Made by a program: the position numbers and the translations under genes. Below are positions 8,867-17,113 of a stretch of 64,000 nucleotides of DNA, in pieces. The DNA comes from Ferrovibrio sp041906005 (GTDB taxonomy: Bacteria > Pseudomonadota > Alphaproteobacteria > Ferrovibrionales > Ferrovibrionaceae). The notes below the pieces were generated by a model. The model did not search any database and was not told where the DNA came from. It saw only the letters and a program-made list of their open reading frames with translations. Location: positions 930,001 to 994,000 of the forward strand of contig NZ_JAYRJY010000001.1 in assembly GCF_041906005.1 (NCBI RefSeq), written 5' to 3'. Each line of letters opens with the position of its first letter. Position 1 is the first letter of the stretch.

Positions 8867-8909
8867 CCAGCCGGTTTAGGGCCGGATGACGGCGCGGTCA
8901 ATGGCGCGG

Positions 8910-9572
8910 TCAGTCGTCCCGGCCGCCGTGGCGCTGGCCGGCACCGCCGATCATGGCGAGGAATTCGGCCCGGGTGCGCGGATCGTCGCGGAAGGCGCCC
9001 AGCATGCGGCTGGTGACCATGGTGACCCCCGGCTTGCGGATGCCACGCGTGGTCATGCATTGGTGCGCGGCCTCGATCACCACCGCCACGCCGCGCGGCT
9101 GCAGCACGGTCTGCAGCGTGTTGGCGACCTGGGCGGTGAGCTTTTCCTGGATCTGCAGGCGTTTGGCGTAGACCTCGATCACGCGGGCGAGCTTGGAGAT
9201 GCCGACCACGCGCTTGCCCGGCAGATAGGCGACATGGGCCTTGCCGATGATCGGCACCATATGATGCTCGCAATGGCTTTCCAGCCGGATATCGCGCAAC
9301 ACGACCATCTCGTCATAGCCGTCGGTTTCCTCAAACGTCCGCTCCAGCATGCCGACCGGATCCTCGTCATAGCCGGCGAAGAATTCCTCGTAGGAGCGCA
9401 CCACGCGGTCCGGCGTGCCGACCAGGCCCTCGCGCTCCGGGTCGTCGCCAGCCCAGCGGATCAGCGTGCGCACGGCAGCCTCGGCCTCTTCGCGGCTGGG
9501 TCGCTGGGTCTTGATCTCGTCATTCGCCTTCACGAAGGACGGCAGGCTTCCGGTCTTGGCCACACTGCTCAC
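8910..9572 (-). CDS. folE: GTP cyclohydrolase I
   Basis: A 220-residue type I enzyme that converts GTP to 7,8-dihydroneopterin triphosphate, the first step to tetrahydrofolate. Zinc ligands are visible in LESHCEHHMVP (Cys, His) and AAHQCMTTRG (Cys); the GKAHVAYLPGKRVVGISKLAR segment is typical. Length and motif order are normal. It follows apaG on the same strand after 82 bp and precedes argE by 43 bp. Confidence 0.96.
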   Translation of the reverse strand: MSSVAKTGSLPSFVKANDEIKTQRPSREEAEAAVRTLIRWAGDDPEREGLVGTPDRVVRSYEEFFAGYDEDPVGMLERTFEETDGYDEMVVLRDIRLESHCEHHMVPIIGKAHVAYLPGKRVVGISKLARVIEVYAKRLQIQEKLTAQVANTLQTVLQPRGVAVVIEAAHQCMTTRGIRKPGVTMVTSRMLGAFRDDPRTRAEFLAMIGGAGQRHGGRDD

Positions 9573-9654
9573 GGCGATGCTCCTGTTTGTGTCGTCTGCC
9601 GTCTTCTACGCATATCGAAGCGCCCCGGACCAATCCGTGGCGCAGAATTTATTG

Positions 9655-10047
9655 TCAGTTCACCCGCCGCGCCTCGTGGGGGCTGTCCAGCGAGAAGGCC
9701 GGAATGGCGACATCGAACTGTTCGCCGGACTCGCTGACCATCTGGTAGGTGCCAACCATGAAACCGGACGGCGTGGGCAGCGGCGTGCCGCTGGTGTATT
9801 CGAAACTGTCGCCCGGCCCCAGCACCGGCTGCTCGCCCACCACACCTGGTCCACGCACTTCCTGCACCCGGCCGCGGGCATCGGTGATCTTCCAATAGCG
9901 GCTGCGCAACTGCACGGTATCGCGGCCGCTATTCTCGATCTTCACGTTGTAAGCCCAGACGAAATAATTCTCGTCGGGCGAGGATTGCTCGTCGAGATAG
10001 ATCGGCTGCACCGAGACCGAAATGTTATGCGTGGTCTTGTGATACAT
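9655..10047 (-). CDS. apaG: ApaG protein (Co2+/Mg2+ efflux-associated DUF525)
   Basis: A 130-residue protein made of a single fibronectin-like ApaG domain: FVWAYNVKIENSGRDTVQLRSRYW, the RVQEVRGPGVVGEQP segment and GTYQMV are highly typical. Its biochemical role is unsettled; it is linked to metal and diadenosine tetraphosphate phenotypes in enterobacteria. Chosen start ATG 10047; the longer frame upstream has no family similarity. It is the probable first gene of an apaG-folE unit. Confidence 0.93.
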   Translation of the reverse strand: MYHKTTHNISVSVQPIYLDEQSSPDENYFVWAYNVKIENSGRDTVQLRSRYWKITDARGRVQEVRGPGVVGEQPVLGPGDSFEYTSGTPLPTPSGFMVGTYQMVSESGEQFDVAIPAFSLDSPHEARRVN

Positions 10048-10099
10048 GGCTGAACTCCGAGCCCGGCCGGCGCAAAGGCCGGCATGGCTACTTGCTAAA

Positions 10100-10127
10100 A
10101 TATTAGGAGCGATGGCCGGAATGTCCA
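10100..10127 (-). promoter_or_regulatory. Candidate sigma-70 promoter for apaG
   Basis: On the minus strand, TGGACA (10122-10127) and TAATAT (10100-10105) are separated by 16 bp and lie about 55 bp upstream of the apaG ATG. A 6-bp GC hairpin (10066-10083) follows in the leader. Read by eye only. Confidence 0.4.
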
Positions 10128-10251
10128 GCCAAGCCAGCCGCCAGGGCCGGAAAACCGCCGGATCGGCCCAGATCGCCGCCCTCAGACGCCGACCCCGGGC
10201 GCCGACCCCAGGCGCCGGTCGAGGGGGCGGACAAGCTTGCAGAAACGGCAA

Positions 10252-10275
10252 CGGCCGCCCCTTTCGGGGCGGCCG
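10252..10275 (-). terminator. Terminator-like hairpin downstream of the OmpA-family gene
   Basis: A perfect 10-bp GC stem (CGGCCGCCCC / GGGGCGGCCG) with a 4-base loop lies 27 bp past the stop of the OmpA-family gene on the minus strand. The trailing T-tract is weak (TTGCCGTTTC), so termination may be incomplete. The rest of the 254-bp gap between apaG and this gene holds no gene that I can support. Confidence 0.65.
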
Positions 10276-10301
10276 CGCCATAAGAGCGGTAACCGCGGGG
10301 A

Positions 10302-11360
10302 TTACTTGCGCAGGAAAATCTGCGCGTTGCGGTTCTCGTCGTTGCGGACGCCATCGGCGGTCGGCACGCGCGGCTTGTTCTCGCCGTTTGCCACCGTCTG
10401 GATCGAGCCCTGCGCGATACCCTTCTGGCGCAGATAGCTGGCCACGGCATCGGCGCGACGCTGCGACAGACGCTGGTTGTAGGCGTCGGTGCCCGAGCGG
10501 TCGGCGTTGCCTTCGATCCGCACGTTGGTCATGCCGGTCGCGCGGTAGTCGGCGATGGCGCGGTCAAGCACCTGGGTCGCCACCGGGCTGAGGTCCGACT
10601 TGTCGAACGCGAAGAACACGATGTAGGTCTCCGGCAGACGCGGGGCCGGAGCCGGGGCCGCAGCAGGCGCCGGGGCCGGCGGCGGCGGCGGCGGAGCGGC
10701 AACGACCGGCTGCGCCTTCGGAGCCGGAGCGCCGAAGCGATAGGTCACGCCCAGCATGACCGCATGGTTGGCCCAGTCGGCATCCACAGAGGTGCCCGTG
10801 GTGGTGTTCAGGCTGAGATCACCAAAGCTGGCGGTGTAGCGGTAATCGGCGGTCAGCAGCCAGTTCTCGGTCATCGCGTAGGACGCGCCGACGATGCCCT
10901 GATAGGCAAAGACGGTGTCGCTGTCGTCGAGGACGCGAGTGGCGTTCACGCGGGCATTGTCCACGCTGACGCGGGCACCGCCGAGGCCGATACCGATGAA
11001 GGGATTGAACCGCTCCTTCGGCATGAAGTCGTAATAGACGTTGGCGAACAGCGTCCAGGCATTCACATCACCGGAGGCCGTGACGCCGGTGGCGTTCGTG
11101 CTGTCCACGTCGTTGCTGCGATAGCCCAGTTCCAGTTCGGAACGGAAATTGTTCAGGAAGCTGAAGCCAGCCTTGCCGAGCACGCCGTAACCGAGGTCGA
11201 AATCGACATCGTTGCTCGTGCCACCGCCGGACACCGAGCTTTCGGTCAACCAATTCGGGCCCGCCGACAGACCGAGATACCAGTTCTCCTGCGCGGATGC
11301 CGGAGCCGACGCCATGGCCGCCAGAGCGGCACCCGCCAGCAGAGCGACACGAATCTTCAT
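10302..11360 (-). CDS. OmpA-family outer membrane protein
   Basis: A 352-residue outer membrane protein. Order: signal peptide (MKIRVALLAG... ending ASAQ), an eight-strand beta-barrel type region (~24-225, starting ENWYLGLSAGPNW), a Pro/Ala-rich hinge (PPPPPPAPAPAAAPAPAP), and a C-terminal OmpA peptidoglycan-binding domain with TNVRIEGNADRSGTDAYNQ and SQRRADAVASYL. It anchors the outer membrane to the wall. Start ATG 11360 is preceded by GAGGAGA. It is monocistronic, between a terminator-like hairpin and the 3' end of metZ. Confidence 0.92.
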   Translation of the reverse strand: MKIRVALLAGAALAAMASAPASAQENWYLGLSAGPNWLTESSVSGGGTSNDVDFDLGYGVLGKAGFSFLNNFRSELELGYRSNDVDSTNATGVTASGDVNAWTLFANVYYDFMPKERFNPFIGIGLGGARVSVDNARVNATRVLDDSDTVFAYQGIVGASYAMTENWLLTADYRYTASFGDLSLNTTTGTSVDADWANHAVMLGVTYRFGAPAPKAQPVVAAPPPPPPAPAPAAAPAPAPRLPETYIVFFAFDKSDLSPVATQVLDRAIADYRATGMTNVRIEGNADRSGTDAYNQRLSQRRADAVASYLRQKGIAQGSIQTVANGENKPRVPTADGVRNDENRNAQIFLRK

Positions 11361-11510
11361 GAGAATCTCCTCAAAATTTGGATCGGGCCGCATCCGCAGC
11401 CCCACACGTCTCAACCCCACGGCGACTATAACAACACCAGCCGGGATTCGCCTAACCCAAGGCCGCGAGTCGGCCGGAATAATAGCCTGCTGTGGCAGAT
11501 CGGCAACAGA

Positions 11511-12728
11511 TCAGGCCGCTTTTTCAAGGGCCTGACTGAGATCATCCTGCAGGTCGCGCCAGTCTTCCAGCCCCACCGACAGGCGCAGCAGATCCTCGCC
11601 GATCCCCAGCCGGGCACGTTCTTCGAGGCTCAACCTCTGGTGTGTGGTGGTGGCAGGATGGGTGATCAGGCTTTTGGAGTCGCCCAGATTATTCGAGATA
11701 TCCACCAATTCCAGGGCATTCAGCATACGGAATGCCCCCGCCTTGCCGCCTCTGGGACGCAGGGCCAGCATGTTGCCACCGGCACTCATCTGGCGCATGG
11801 CCAGGGCATGTTGCGGGTGGTCGGCCCGGCCGGGGTACAACAGGGCCGGCACATTCGTCGGGGCCGCCAGGCCGGGATGGCCGGCCAGGGCATCGGCCAA
11901 CCGGGCGGCGCTTTCCACCTGACGCGATACCCGTAGTTCGAGAGTTTCCAGCCCCTTGAGCATGACCCAGGCATTGAAAGGGCTGAGCGCGGGGCCGGTA
12001 TGCCGCAGATAGGGGGTCAGTTCATTGGTGACGAAATCCTGCGACCCGAGCACCACGCCGCCCAGGCAACGGCCCTGGCCGTCGATATGCTTGGTGGCGG
12101 AATAGACGACGATATCGGCACCAAGCTGCAGCGGTTTTTGCAGCATAGGCGTGGCAAAGACGTTATCGACAACCACACGGGCGCCAACTTTGTGCGCCAG
12201 CGCGGCCACGGCCGGCAGGTCGATCACTTCCAGCGTGGGATTGGACGGCGTTTCCAGGAAAACGGCGCGGGTGCGCGGATTGATCGCCCGCTCCCAGGCC
12301 GACAGGTCGGTCCCGTCGATCAGATGCGTGCGAATGCCGAAGCGCGGCAGCAATTCCTCGACGATATAGCGGCAGGATCCGAACACCGCGCGGGCCGAAA
12401 CCACTTCATCGCCGGCCTTCAGCTGGCACATCAGCGCCGCATTCACCGCCGCCATGCCGCTGGCCGTGGCACGCGCAGCCTCAGCATCTTCCAGCAGGGC
12501 CATGCGACGCTCGAACATTTCCACCGTGGGGTTGCCGAAACGGCTGTAGACGAAACCGGGCTGCTCATTCTTGAAGCGGGCTTCGGCAGCTTCGGCGCTG
12601 TCGTAGCAGAAACCCGAAGTCATGAAGATCGCTTCCGAGGTTTCGCCAAAACCGCTGCGCATGGTGCCGCCGCGCACCAGCTGGGTTGCCGGCCGCCAGG
12701 TGCGGGAAGATTTCTTGCTGTTGCTCAT
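11511..12728 (-). CDS. metZ: O-succinylhomoserine sulfhydrylase
   Basis: A 405-residue PLP enzyme of the Cys/Met metabolism family that joins sulfide to O-succinyl- (or acetyl-) homoserine to give homocysteine. Seen: VYSRFGNPTVEMFE, TASGMAA, LETPSNPTLEVID, DNVFATP and the PLP lysine in YSATKHIDGQGR. Overall similarity is strongest to the MetZ branch. It is preceded by a promoter, a SAM-II riboswitch and an intrinsic terminator, which fits control by the methionine end product S-adenosylmethionine. Confidence 0.94.
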   Translation of the reverse strand: MSNSKKSSRTWRPATQLVRGGTMRSGFGETSEAIFMTSGFCYDSAEAAEARFKNEQPGFVYSRFGNPTVEMFERRMALLEDAEAARATASGMAAVNAALMCQLKAGDEVVSARAVFGSCRYIVEELLPRFGIRTHLIDGTDLSAWERAINPRTRAVFLETPSNPTLEVIDLPAVAALAHKVGARVVVDNVFATPMLQKPLQLGADIVVYSATKHIDGQGRCLGGVVLGSQDFVTNELTPYLRHTGPALSPFNAWVMLKGLETLELRVSRQVESAARLADALAGHPGLAAPTNVPALLYPGRADHPQHALAMRQMSAGGNMLALRPRGGKAGAFRMLNALELVDISNNLGDSKSLITHPATTTHQRLSLEERARLGIGEDLLRLSVGLEDWRDLQDDLSQALEKAA

Positions 12729-12769
12729 CGCGTGTCGTCCTCTGGTCCGATATCAACGAAACCGGGGCC

Positions 12770-12804
12770 AAAAAACAAAAAACCCCGGCGCCGCAGGCCC
12801 GGGG
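12770..12804 (-). terminator. Rho-independent terminator between SAM-II riboswitch and metZ
   Basis: On the minus strand CCCCGG...CCGGGG (12783-12804) is followed by TTTTTTGTTTTTT (12782 down to 12770), a strong intrinsic terminator. It lies 17 bases after the riboswitch aptamer and about 40 bases before metZ, so it can act as the expression platform that stops transcription when S-adenosylmethionine is abundant. Confidence 0.85.
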
Positions 12805-12820
12805 TTTTGGGATAAAACCG

Positions 12821-12881
12821 CCCGACCTTTTAGCGGTTTGTTTTACGTGGTCCGCAAGCCGGTCGGCTCAAATCACCACGA
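12821..12881 (-). ncRNA. SAM-II riboswitch (metZ leader)
   Basis: Read on the minus strand, CGTGGTGATTTGAGCC begins the aptamer: P1 is CGTGG paired with CCACG, followed by the conserved GCTTGC, an A-rich stretch (TAAAACAAACCGCTAAAAG) and GGTCGG, which can pair with CCGACC in the P1 loop to form the pseudoknot. These are the conserved blocks of the SAM-II class found upstream of metA, metC and metZ in alphaproteobacteria. It lies between a consensus promoter and an intrinsic terminator ahead of metZ. Confidence 0.92.
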
Positions 12882-12891
12882 ATGGTCCAGC

Positions 12892-12920
12892 GTGATACGG
12901 CGCGACGGCGATGCCGTCAA
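12892..12920 (-). promoter_or_regulatory. Sigma-70 promoter for the metZ riboswitch transcript
   Basis: On the minus strand TTGACG (12915-12920) and TATCAC (12892-12897) are spaced by exactly 17 bp. Transcription would begin near 12885, just before the aptamer at 12881, so the riboswitch sits at the 5' end of the RNA. Coincidence is unlikely given the position. Confidence 0.75.
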
Positions 12921-12951
12921 GCCTGATTCGCCGCCGCCCGCGTCCGGGCCC

Positions 12952-14352
12952 TCATCCCAAGGCCCGCAATGCCTCGATGGCCGCCATGCGGCCCGAGAGC
13001 CAGGCCCCGGCCGCCGATCCCACCCAGTCGGGGGGAGCAAAGGCCTCGCCGGCAAACAGCACCCTGCCCCGCCCGGCGGCCGAGGTCAGCGGCCGGCCGG
13101 CGTTGCGGCGCGCCACGGCAAAGCCTGGCCGAGCGGCGGCGATGGCGCCACGGCTGAAAGGATCCTGCCCCCAACCGGAGGCCATGCCCCGCACGAAACG
13201 GCCATCCGCCGCATCGCCAAAGAGGCGTTTGAGCTGGGCCCGCGCGGCCGCCACCATCGCCGCCTCGCCCTGCCCTTCCAGCGCACGGGCGAAATCGCCG
13301 CCGACGGTGGCCGTCACCACCGGCGTATCATGCACATTGAGACGAAAACTGAAGACGCGGTTACCGCCGCCATTGGCCAGCACCTGTGTATTGGCCGGTG
13401 CATTGAAACTGCCGGGTTCGTAGAGCAGCGCGATGCGATTGATCAATCCCATAGTCATCCGTCCCAGCGCTTCGCGCTGGGCGGCCGGCAGGGCTGGCTG
13501 AAACAGGATGCCGTCACGTGCCGCCAGCACGCCGAGCGGCACCGTGACGATGCCAACCCCGGCGCGCACCTCGCCTTCGGCAGTGGCGAGCGTGATGCCG
13601 TCATTGGCCCAGTCGATGCGCACAACAGGCTTGTCGAGCCAGACCGGCAGGCCGGCAGCATAATCAGCCGTCCACGCACCGAAGCCGCCGGACAGCCAGC
13701 CATCGTTGCCAGTGCCCGACAGGCGCGGCGCATCCAGCGCGGAAACCTGAGGATATTCGATGCCGACATGCAGCGGGCCGGCCATGGCACGGGCCAGGTC
13801 GAGCCAGCGCTGCGCGCCATTCACATCCAGTCTCGCCCGGCTGGCCAATGCAACATCGGTGCTCAGGGTCTTGGCATCGAGCAAAGCATCGTCGAGGCGA
13901 TCGTAGAGCAGGCCGAGCAGATCGTAATCCTCGGTGGCGGCATCGCGCAGATTGCCGTCGCGACCCTGATCAAACAGCCAGAAGTCGCCCTCATCGGTTT
14001 GCAGGCGGGCTTCACGTCGGCGCATTTCGCCGGCCAGCGGATTGATGTCGGCCGATTTCAGGAAAGCGGCACCCAGATCGGTGGGGTGCCCCAGCCGTGT
14101 CGTATCGGTGTAAGCGCGGCCGCCGATGCGATTGCGCGCCTCGAGCACGGCGACATTACGCCCGCGTTCCTGCAACAGCCGCGCCGCGGCAAGGCCGGCA
14201 ATTCCGGCACCGACAATGGCGACATCGACTTCGCCAGGAAGTTTGCCTGGCAACGCGGTTTGCGCGGGCACAGCAGCCGGCATGCCCAGCAGCGGCAAGG
14301 CCGCCGCGGTTGCCGCGCCCTGGATCGCTTCTCGACGGGTGACGCGCTTCAT
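12952..14352 (-). CDS. Exported flavin-containing amine oxidase
   Basis: A 466-residue flavin amine oxidase of the monoamine/polyamine oxidase family. Start ATG 14352 gives an N-terminus with VTRREAIQGAATAAALPLL, a twin-arginine-like signal ending near AQTA. The FAD motif follows (VDVAIVGAGIAGLAAARLL), then LEARNRIGGRAYT and the C-terminal VLFAGEAFAPPDWVGSAAGAW flavin segment. It would oxidise a primary or secondary amine with release of H2O2, probably in the periplasm. Substrate unknown. It stands alone, with the metZ promoter immediately downstream and the terminator of the esterase upstream. Confidence 0.85.
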   Translation of the reverse strand: MKRVTRREAIQGAATAAALPLLGMPAAVPAQTALPGKLPGEVDVAIVGAGIAGLAAARLLQERGRNVAVLEARNRIGGRAYTDTTRLGHPTDLGAAFLKSADINPLAGEMRRREARLQTDEGDFWLFDQGRDGNLRDAATEDYDLLGLLYDRLDDALLDAKTLSTDVALASRARLDVNGAQRWLDLARAMAGPLHVGIEYPQVSALDAPRLSGTGNDGWLSGGFGAWTADYAAGLPVWLDKPVVRIDWANDGITLATAEGEVRAGVGIVTVPLGVLAARDGILFQPALPAAQREALGRMTMGLINRIALLYEPGSFNAPANTQVLANGGGNRVFSFRLNVHDTPVVTATVGGDFARALEGQGEAAMVAAARAQLKRLFGDAADGRFVRGMASGWGQDPFSRGAIAAARPGFAVARRNAGRPLTSAAGRGRVLFAGEAFAPPDWVGSAAGAWLSGRMAAIEALRALG

Positions 14353-14385
14353 TGCCCCATTATGCCGCGAGACAGGAGGAAAGAT

Positions 14386-14419
14386 CAAAATAAAGCCGGG
14401 CCGCAAAGCGGCCCGGCTT
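14386..14419 (-). terminator. Rho-independent terminator after the esterase gene
   Basis: A perfect 12-bp stem (AAGCCGGGCCGC at 14393-14404 with GCGGCCCGGCTT at 14408-14419) has a 3-base loop. On the minus strand it is followed by TTATTTTGATCTTT, making it the terminator of the esterase at 14468-15514. Confidence 0.85.
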
Positions 14420-14467
14420 GGTCGTGTCCTTCAGGTGTCAGCGCCGAAGGCGTATGCGATGCGGTAA

Positions 14468-15514
14468 TTATTTCACCAGCAGCGCCCGACGCAGCGCCGC
14501 GTTCGCCTGGGCAACGGCGGCAACCGTGGCCGGGCTGTCGGCCAGGCCATTCAGCATGACGAAGTCATGGATCGCACCGTTGTAGCGCGTCGAGGTGACA
14601 CTGACGCCGGCCGCGATCAGCTTGCGGGCATAGGCTTCGCCCTCATCCCGCAGCAGATCATTCTCGGCGACGATCACCGTTGCCTCCGGCAACCCGCGCA
14701 ACTGATCGACCGAAGCCTTCAACGGAAAGGCCAGAACGTCGCCACGCACATTGGCCGGCAGATAGGCATCGAGGAAGAAATGCATCGCATTGGTGGTCAG
14801 CCAGGGGCCATTGCCGAAGGCGGCATAGGTAGCGTTCTGCGACACATCATCGGTCACCGGGTAGAACAGCACCTGATGACTGATCTTCGGGCCGCCGCGT
14901 TCCTTGGCCAGCAGCGTTACCGCCGCCGCCATGTTGCCGCCCGCCGAGTCACCGGCCACGGCCAGGCGGCTGCCATCGACATTAAGTGCCTTGGCATTCT
15001 CGACGACATACTTCGTCGCGGCATAGGCCTCTTCGTTCGGCACCGGATACTTCACATCCGGCGTATTGCGGTAGTCGACGAAGACCACGGCGACACGGGC
15101 GCCGACGGCGATCTCGCGGATCAGGCGGTCATGGGTATCCTTGCCGCCGAGCATCCAGCCGCCGCCGTGGAAATACATCACCACCGGCAAGGCCCCGGTG
15201 ACGCCATCGGGCCGCACGATGCGCACATTGACACTGCCCAGCGGGCCGGTGGGCAGGCTCAGGTCCTGGATGCTGGCCGGCAGCTTGGCAACCGGGCCGG
15301 CCTGGGCGCCGGACAGCACCTGGCGGGCAGCCTGGGGCGACAGGGTATAAATCGGGGGACCGCCGGCCGCGTTCACAGCATTGATAAAATTCTGCGTGAC
15401 GGCGTCCAGATTGGCCCCCTGGGCCTGGGCGGGGGCCGAAACGGCGGCAGCCAGCAGACCGGCGGCCAGCGCGGTGGAAGCCAGGATGCGGCGGGTATTA
15501 TGCAACAGCGACAT
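14468..15514 (-). CDS. Exported alpha/beta hydrolase of the hormone-sensitive-lipase type (esterase)
   Basis: A 348-residue HSL-family esterase. It has a Sec signal peptide (ASTALAAGLLAAAVSAPAQAQ) followed by the oxyanion motif YFHGGGWMLGG, the nucleophile elbow GDSAGGN, the acid in AENDLLRDEGE and the catalytic His in GAIHDFVML. The full triad is present, so it should hydrolyse a short acyl ester in the periplasm. It is divergent from an OhrR-type MarR regulator, with two palindromes in the shared 189-bp region, suggesting control by that redox sensor. Natural substrate not known. Confidence 0.88.
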   Translation of the reverse strand: MSLLHNTRRILASTALAAGLLAAAVSAPAQAQGANLDAVTQNFINAVNAAGGPPIYTLSPQAARQVLSGAQAGPVAKLPASIQDLSLPTGPLGSVNVRIVRPDGVTGALPVVMYFHGGGWMLGGKDTHDRLIREIAVGARVAVVFVDYRNTPDVKYPVPNEEAYAATKYVVENAKALNVDGSRLAVAGDSAGGNMAAAVTLLAKERGGPKISHQVLFYPVTDDVSQNATYAAFGNGPWLTTNAMHFFLDAYLPANVRGDVLAFPLKASVDQLRGLPEATVIVAENDLLRDEGEAYARKLIAAGVSVTSTRYNGAIHDFVMLNGLADSPATVAAVAQANAALRRALLVK

Positions 15515-15586
15515 GGGGTTAGCTCCTTATTGGGGTGGCTGGTCCGTCAGTGGCGGGCCCAGATCCGTGCTCCGGATGGCTATTAC

Positions 15587-15598
15587 TTATCGCGATAA
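15587..15598. promoter_or_regulatory. Palindromic operator O1, esterase side
   Basis: TTATCGCGATAA is a perfect 12-bp palindrome 73 bp upstream of the esterase start. It shares the TTATCG/CGATAA half-site with the second palindrome nearer the OhrR-type gene, suggesting the same regulator binds both. Confidence 0.55.
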
Positions 15599-15649
15599 AT
15601 AATCGTTTGATAATTGATTTTCCAGCATGCCACCCTTGCATATATCGCA

Positions 15650-15677
15650 TACGATAAATTATCGTACGATTTATAAT
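15650..15677 (+). promoter_or_regulatory. Operator O2 and -10 box of the OhrR-type gene
   Basis: TACGATAAATTATCGTA (15650-15666) is an inverted repeat with 7-bp arms, overlapping a second palindrome ATCGTACGAT (15661-15670), and lies directly before a consensus TATAAT (15672-15677). A repressor bound here would block RNA polymerase, so autoregulation is likely. Confidence 0.65.
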
Positions 15678-15703
15678 TGCAGCCAGATTTCTGGAGATTG
15701 CCG

Positions 15704-16168
15704 ATGCCCCACGCCCCCGCCACAACCAGCGACCTGCTGGCGCTGGATAACCAGCTCTGCTTCGCGATCTATTCCACCGGTCTGGCTTTCAACCGCCTGT
15801 ACAAGCCCCTGCTGGACGCGATGGGCCTGACCTATCCGCAATATCTGGTCATGCTGGCGCTATGGGAGAACGACGGCCTGATGGTGGGTGAACTGGGCAG
15901 CCGATTGTTTCTGGAATCCAGCACGCTGACGCCGCTGCTCAAACGACTGGAGGCGGCCGGCTACATCACGCGCCGCCGCAATCCCGAGGATGAACGCCAG
16001 GTGCGGATTCACCTGACCGGAACCGGACGCGCATTGCAGCAGCAGGCCATGGCCTGCCCGGCCACGATCCTGAAGGCTTCCGGCCAGAGCATGGAGCAAT
16101 TGATGGAAATGAAGGATGCAGCGGTAAAGCTGCGCGATGCCTTCAACGCCTTCAACGCGGCGCGCTGA
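15704..16168 (+). CDS. ohrR: MarR-family organic hydroperoxide sensor, OhrR type
   Basis: A 154-residue winged-helix repressor. The OhrR signature is clear: LDNQLCFAIYS with the peroxidatic Cys19, LYKPLLDAMGLTYPQYLVML with the two supporting tyrosines (Tyr33, Tyr44), and a second Cys118, matching the two-cysteine OhrR class in which hydroperoxide drives a disulfide and release from DNA. The DNA-binding wing is RRRNPEDERQVRIHLT. Start ATG 15704 follows GGAG; an earlier TTG is less likely. It usually sits beside ohr, but here the divergent neighbour is an exported esterase and no ohr is in the window. Confidence 0.88.
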   Translation: MPHAPATTSDLLALDNQLCFAIYSTGLAFNRLYKPLLDAMGLTYPQYLVMLALWENDGLMVGELGSRLFLESSTLTPLLKRLEAAGYITRRRNPEDERQVRIHLTGTGRALQQQAMACPATILKASGQSMEQLMEMKDAAVKLRDAFNAFNAAR

Positions 16169-16192
16169 GGGCTGAACCGGTCTTACCGTGGT

Positions 16193-17062
16193 TTAGCGGG
16201 CCGAGCGGAAAGGATGCGCGGTGAAGACGCCGATCACCTTCAGGGAACGGCTGAAATATTCCAGTTCCTGCAGCGCGAGATCGACATTGCGCTGGGCCGG
16301 ATGGCCTTCGATTTCGGCATAGAACTCGGCGACCTGGAAGCCTTCCGATAAATAGCTTTCCAGCTTCACCACGTTGACGCCATTGGTGGCGAAACCGCCC
16401 AGCGCCTTGTACAGCGCGGCCGGCACGCTGCGCACGCGGAACATGATCGCGGTGAGGCTGTTGCCCTGCTGCGGATCGGGGTCGCGACGCTGGCGCTCCA
16501 GCTTGATGAAGCGGGTGGTGTTGGTGTGGTTGTCCTCGATATCCCCGCGCAGAACCTGCAAACCGTAAAGCTCACCGGCGATGGATGAGGCAATCGCGGC
16601 TTCTTCCGGGTTGTTGCGTTCGGCCACATCCTTGGCCGAACCGGCGGTATCGGTGGAAACGACCGGCTCAATGCCGAGATCCTTGATGACGCGCCGGCAT
16701 TGCGACAGCGCCTGCACGTGACTGTAGACGCGCTTGATGCTTTTCAGGCTGGCCGCTTTCGGCGCCAGCAACTGGTGCCGCACGCGCAGGAAATGCTCGG
16801 CCGTGATATAAAGGCCGCCTTCGGGCAGCAGTTGATGGATGTCGGCGACGCGACCCGCGGTGGAATTCTCGATCGGGATCAGGCCGCAGGCGGCACGGCC
16901 CTCACGCACGGCGGCAAAGGCATCTTCGAAGGTGGCGCAGGGCAGCGGCACCATGTCGGGCAGGGCCTCGCGGCAGGCCAGATGCGAGTAAGCGCCCGGC
17001 GCGCCCTGGAAGGCGACGATGCGCGCAGGATCGGTGGCGGCAGTGGCGATCTGGGCGGGCAT
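16193..17062 (-). CDS. pheA: Prephenate dehydratase
   Basis: A 289-residue monofunctional prephenate dehydratase converting prephenate to phenylpyruvate for phenylalanine synthesis. The catalytic domain shows AFQGAPGAYSH, IPIENSTAGRV and the catalytic NTTRF motif; a C-terminal ACT domain (FRVRSVPAALYKALGGFATNGVN) would sense phenylalanine. The ACT motif usually written ESRP reads ESYL here, as I recall for several alphaproteobacterial enzymes. It is downstream of kdsB on the same strand after 51 bp, a common alphaproteobacterial pairing. Confidence 0.94.
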   Translation of the reverse strand: MPAQIATAATDPARIVAFQGAPGAYSHLACREALPDMVPLPCATFEDAFAAVREGRAACGLIPIENSTAGRVADIHQLLPEGGLYITAEHFLRVRHQLLAPKAASLKSIKRVYSHVQALSQCRRVIKDLGIEPVVSTDTAGSAKDVAERNNPEEAAIASSIAGELYGLQVLRGDIEDNHTNTTRFIKLERQRRDPDPQQGNSLTAIMFRVRSVPAALYKALGGFATNGVNVVKLESYLSEGFQVAEFYAEIEGHPAQRNVDLALQELEYFSRSLKVIGVFTAHPFRSAR

Positions 17063-17113
17063 GAAACTCTCTTCGGCTGGCGAGCGTATGTAATGAGTGT
17101 GGGGCGAGCGGGA

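Noticed and set aside
12622..14559. A 645-codon plus-strand frame opposite the amine oxidase
   Set aside because: Antisense shadow of the flavin amine oxidase and of the metZ leader; it would also run through the SAM-II riboswitch.
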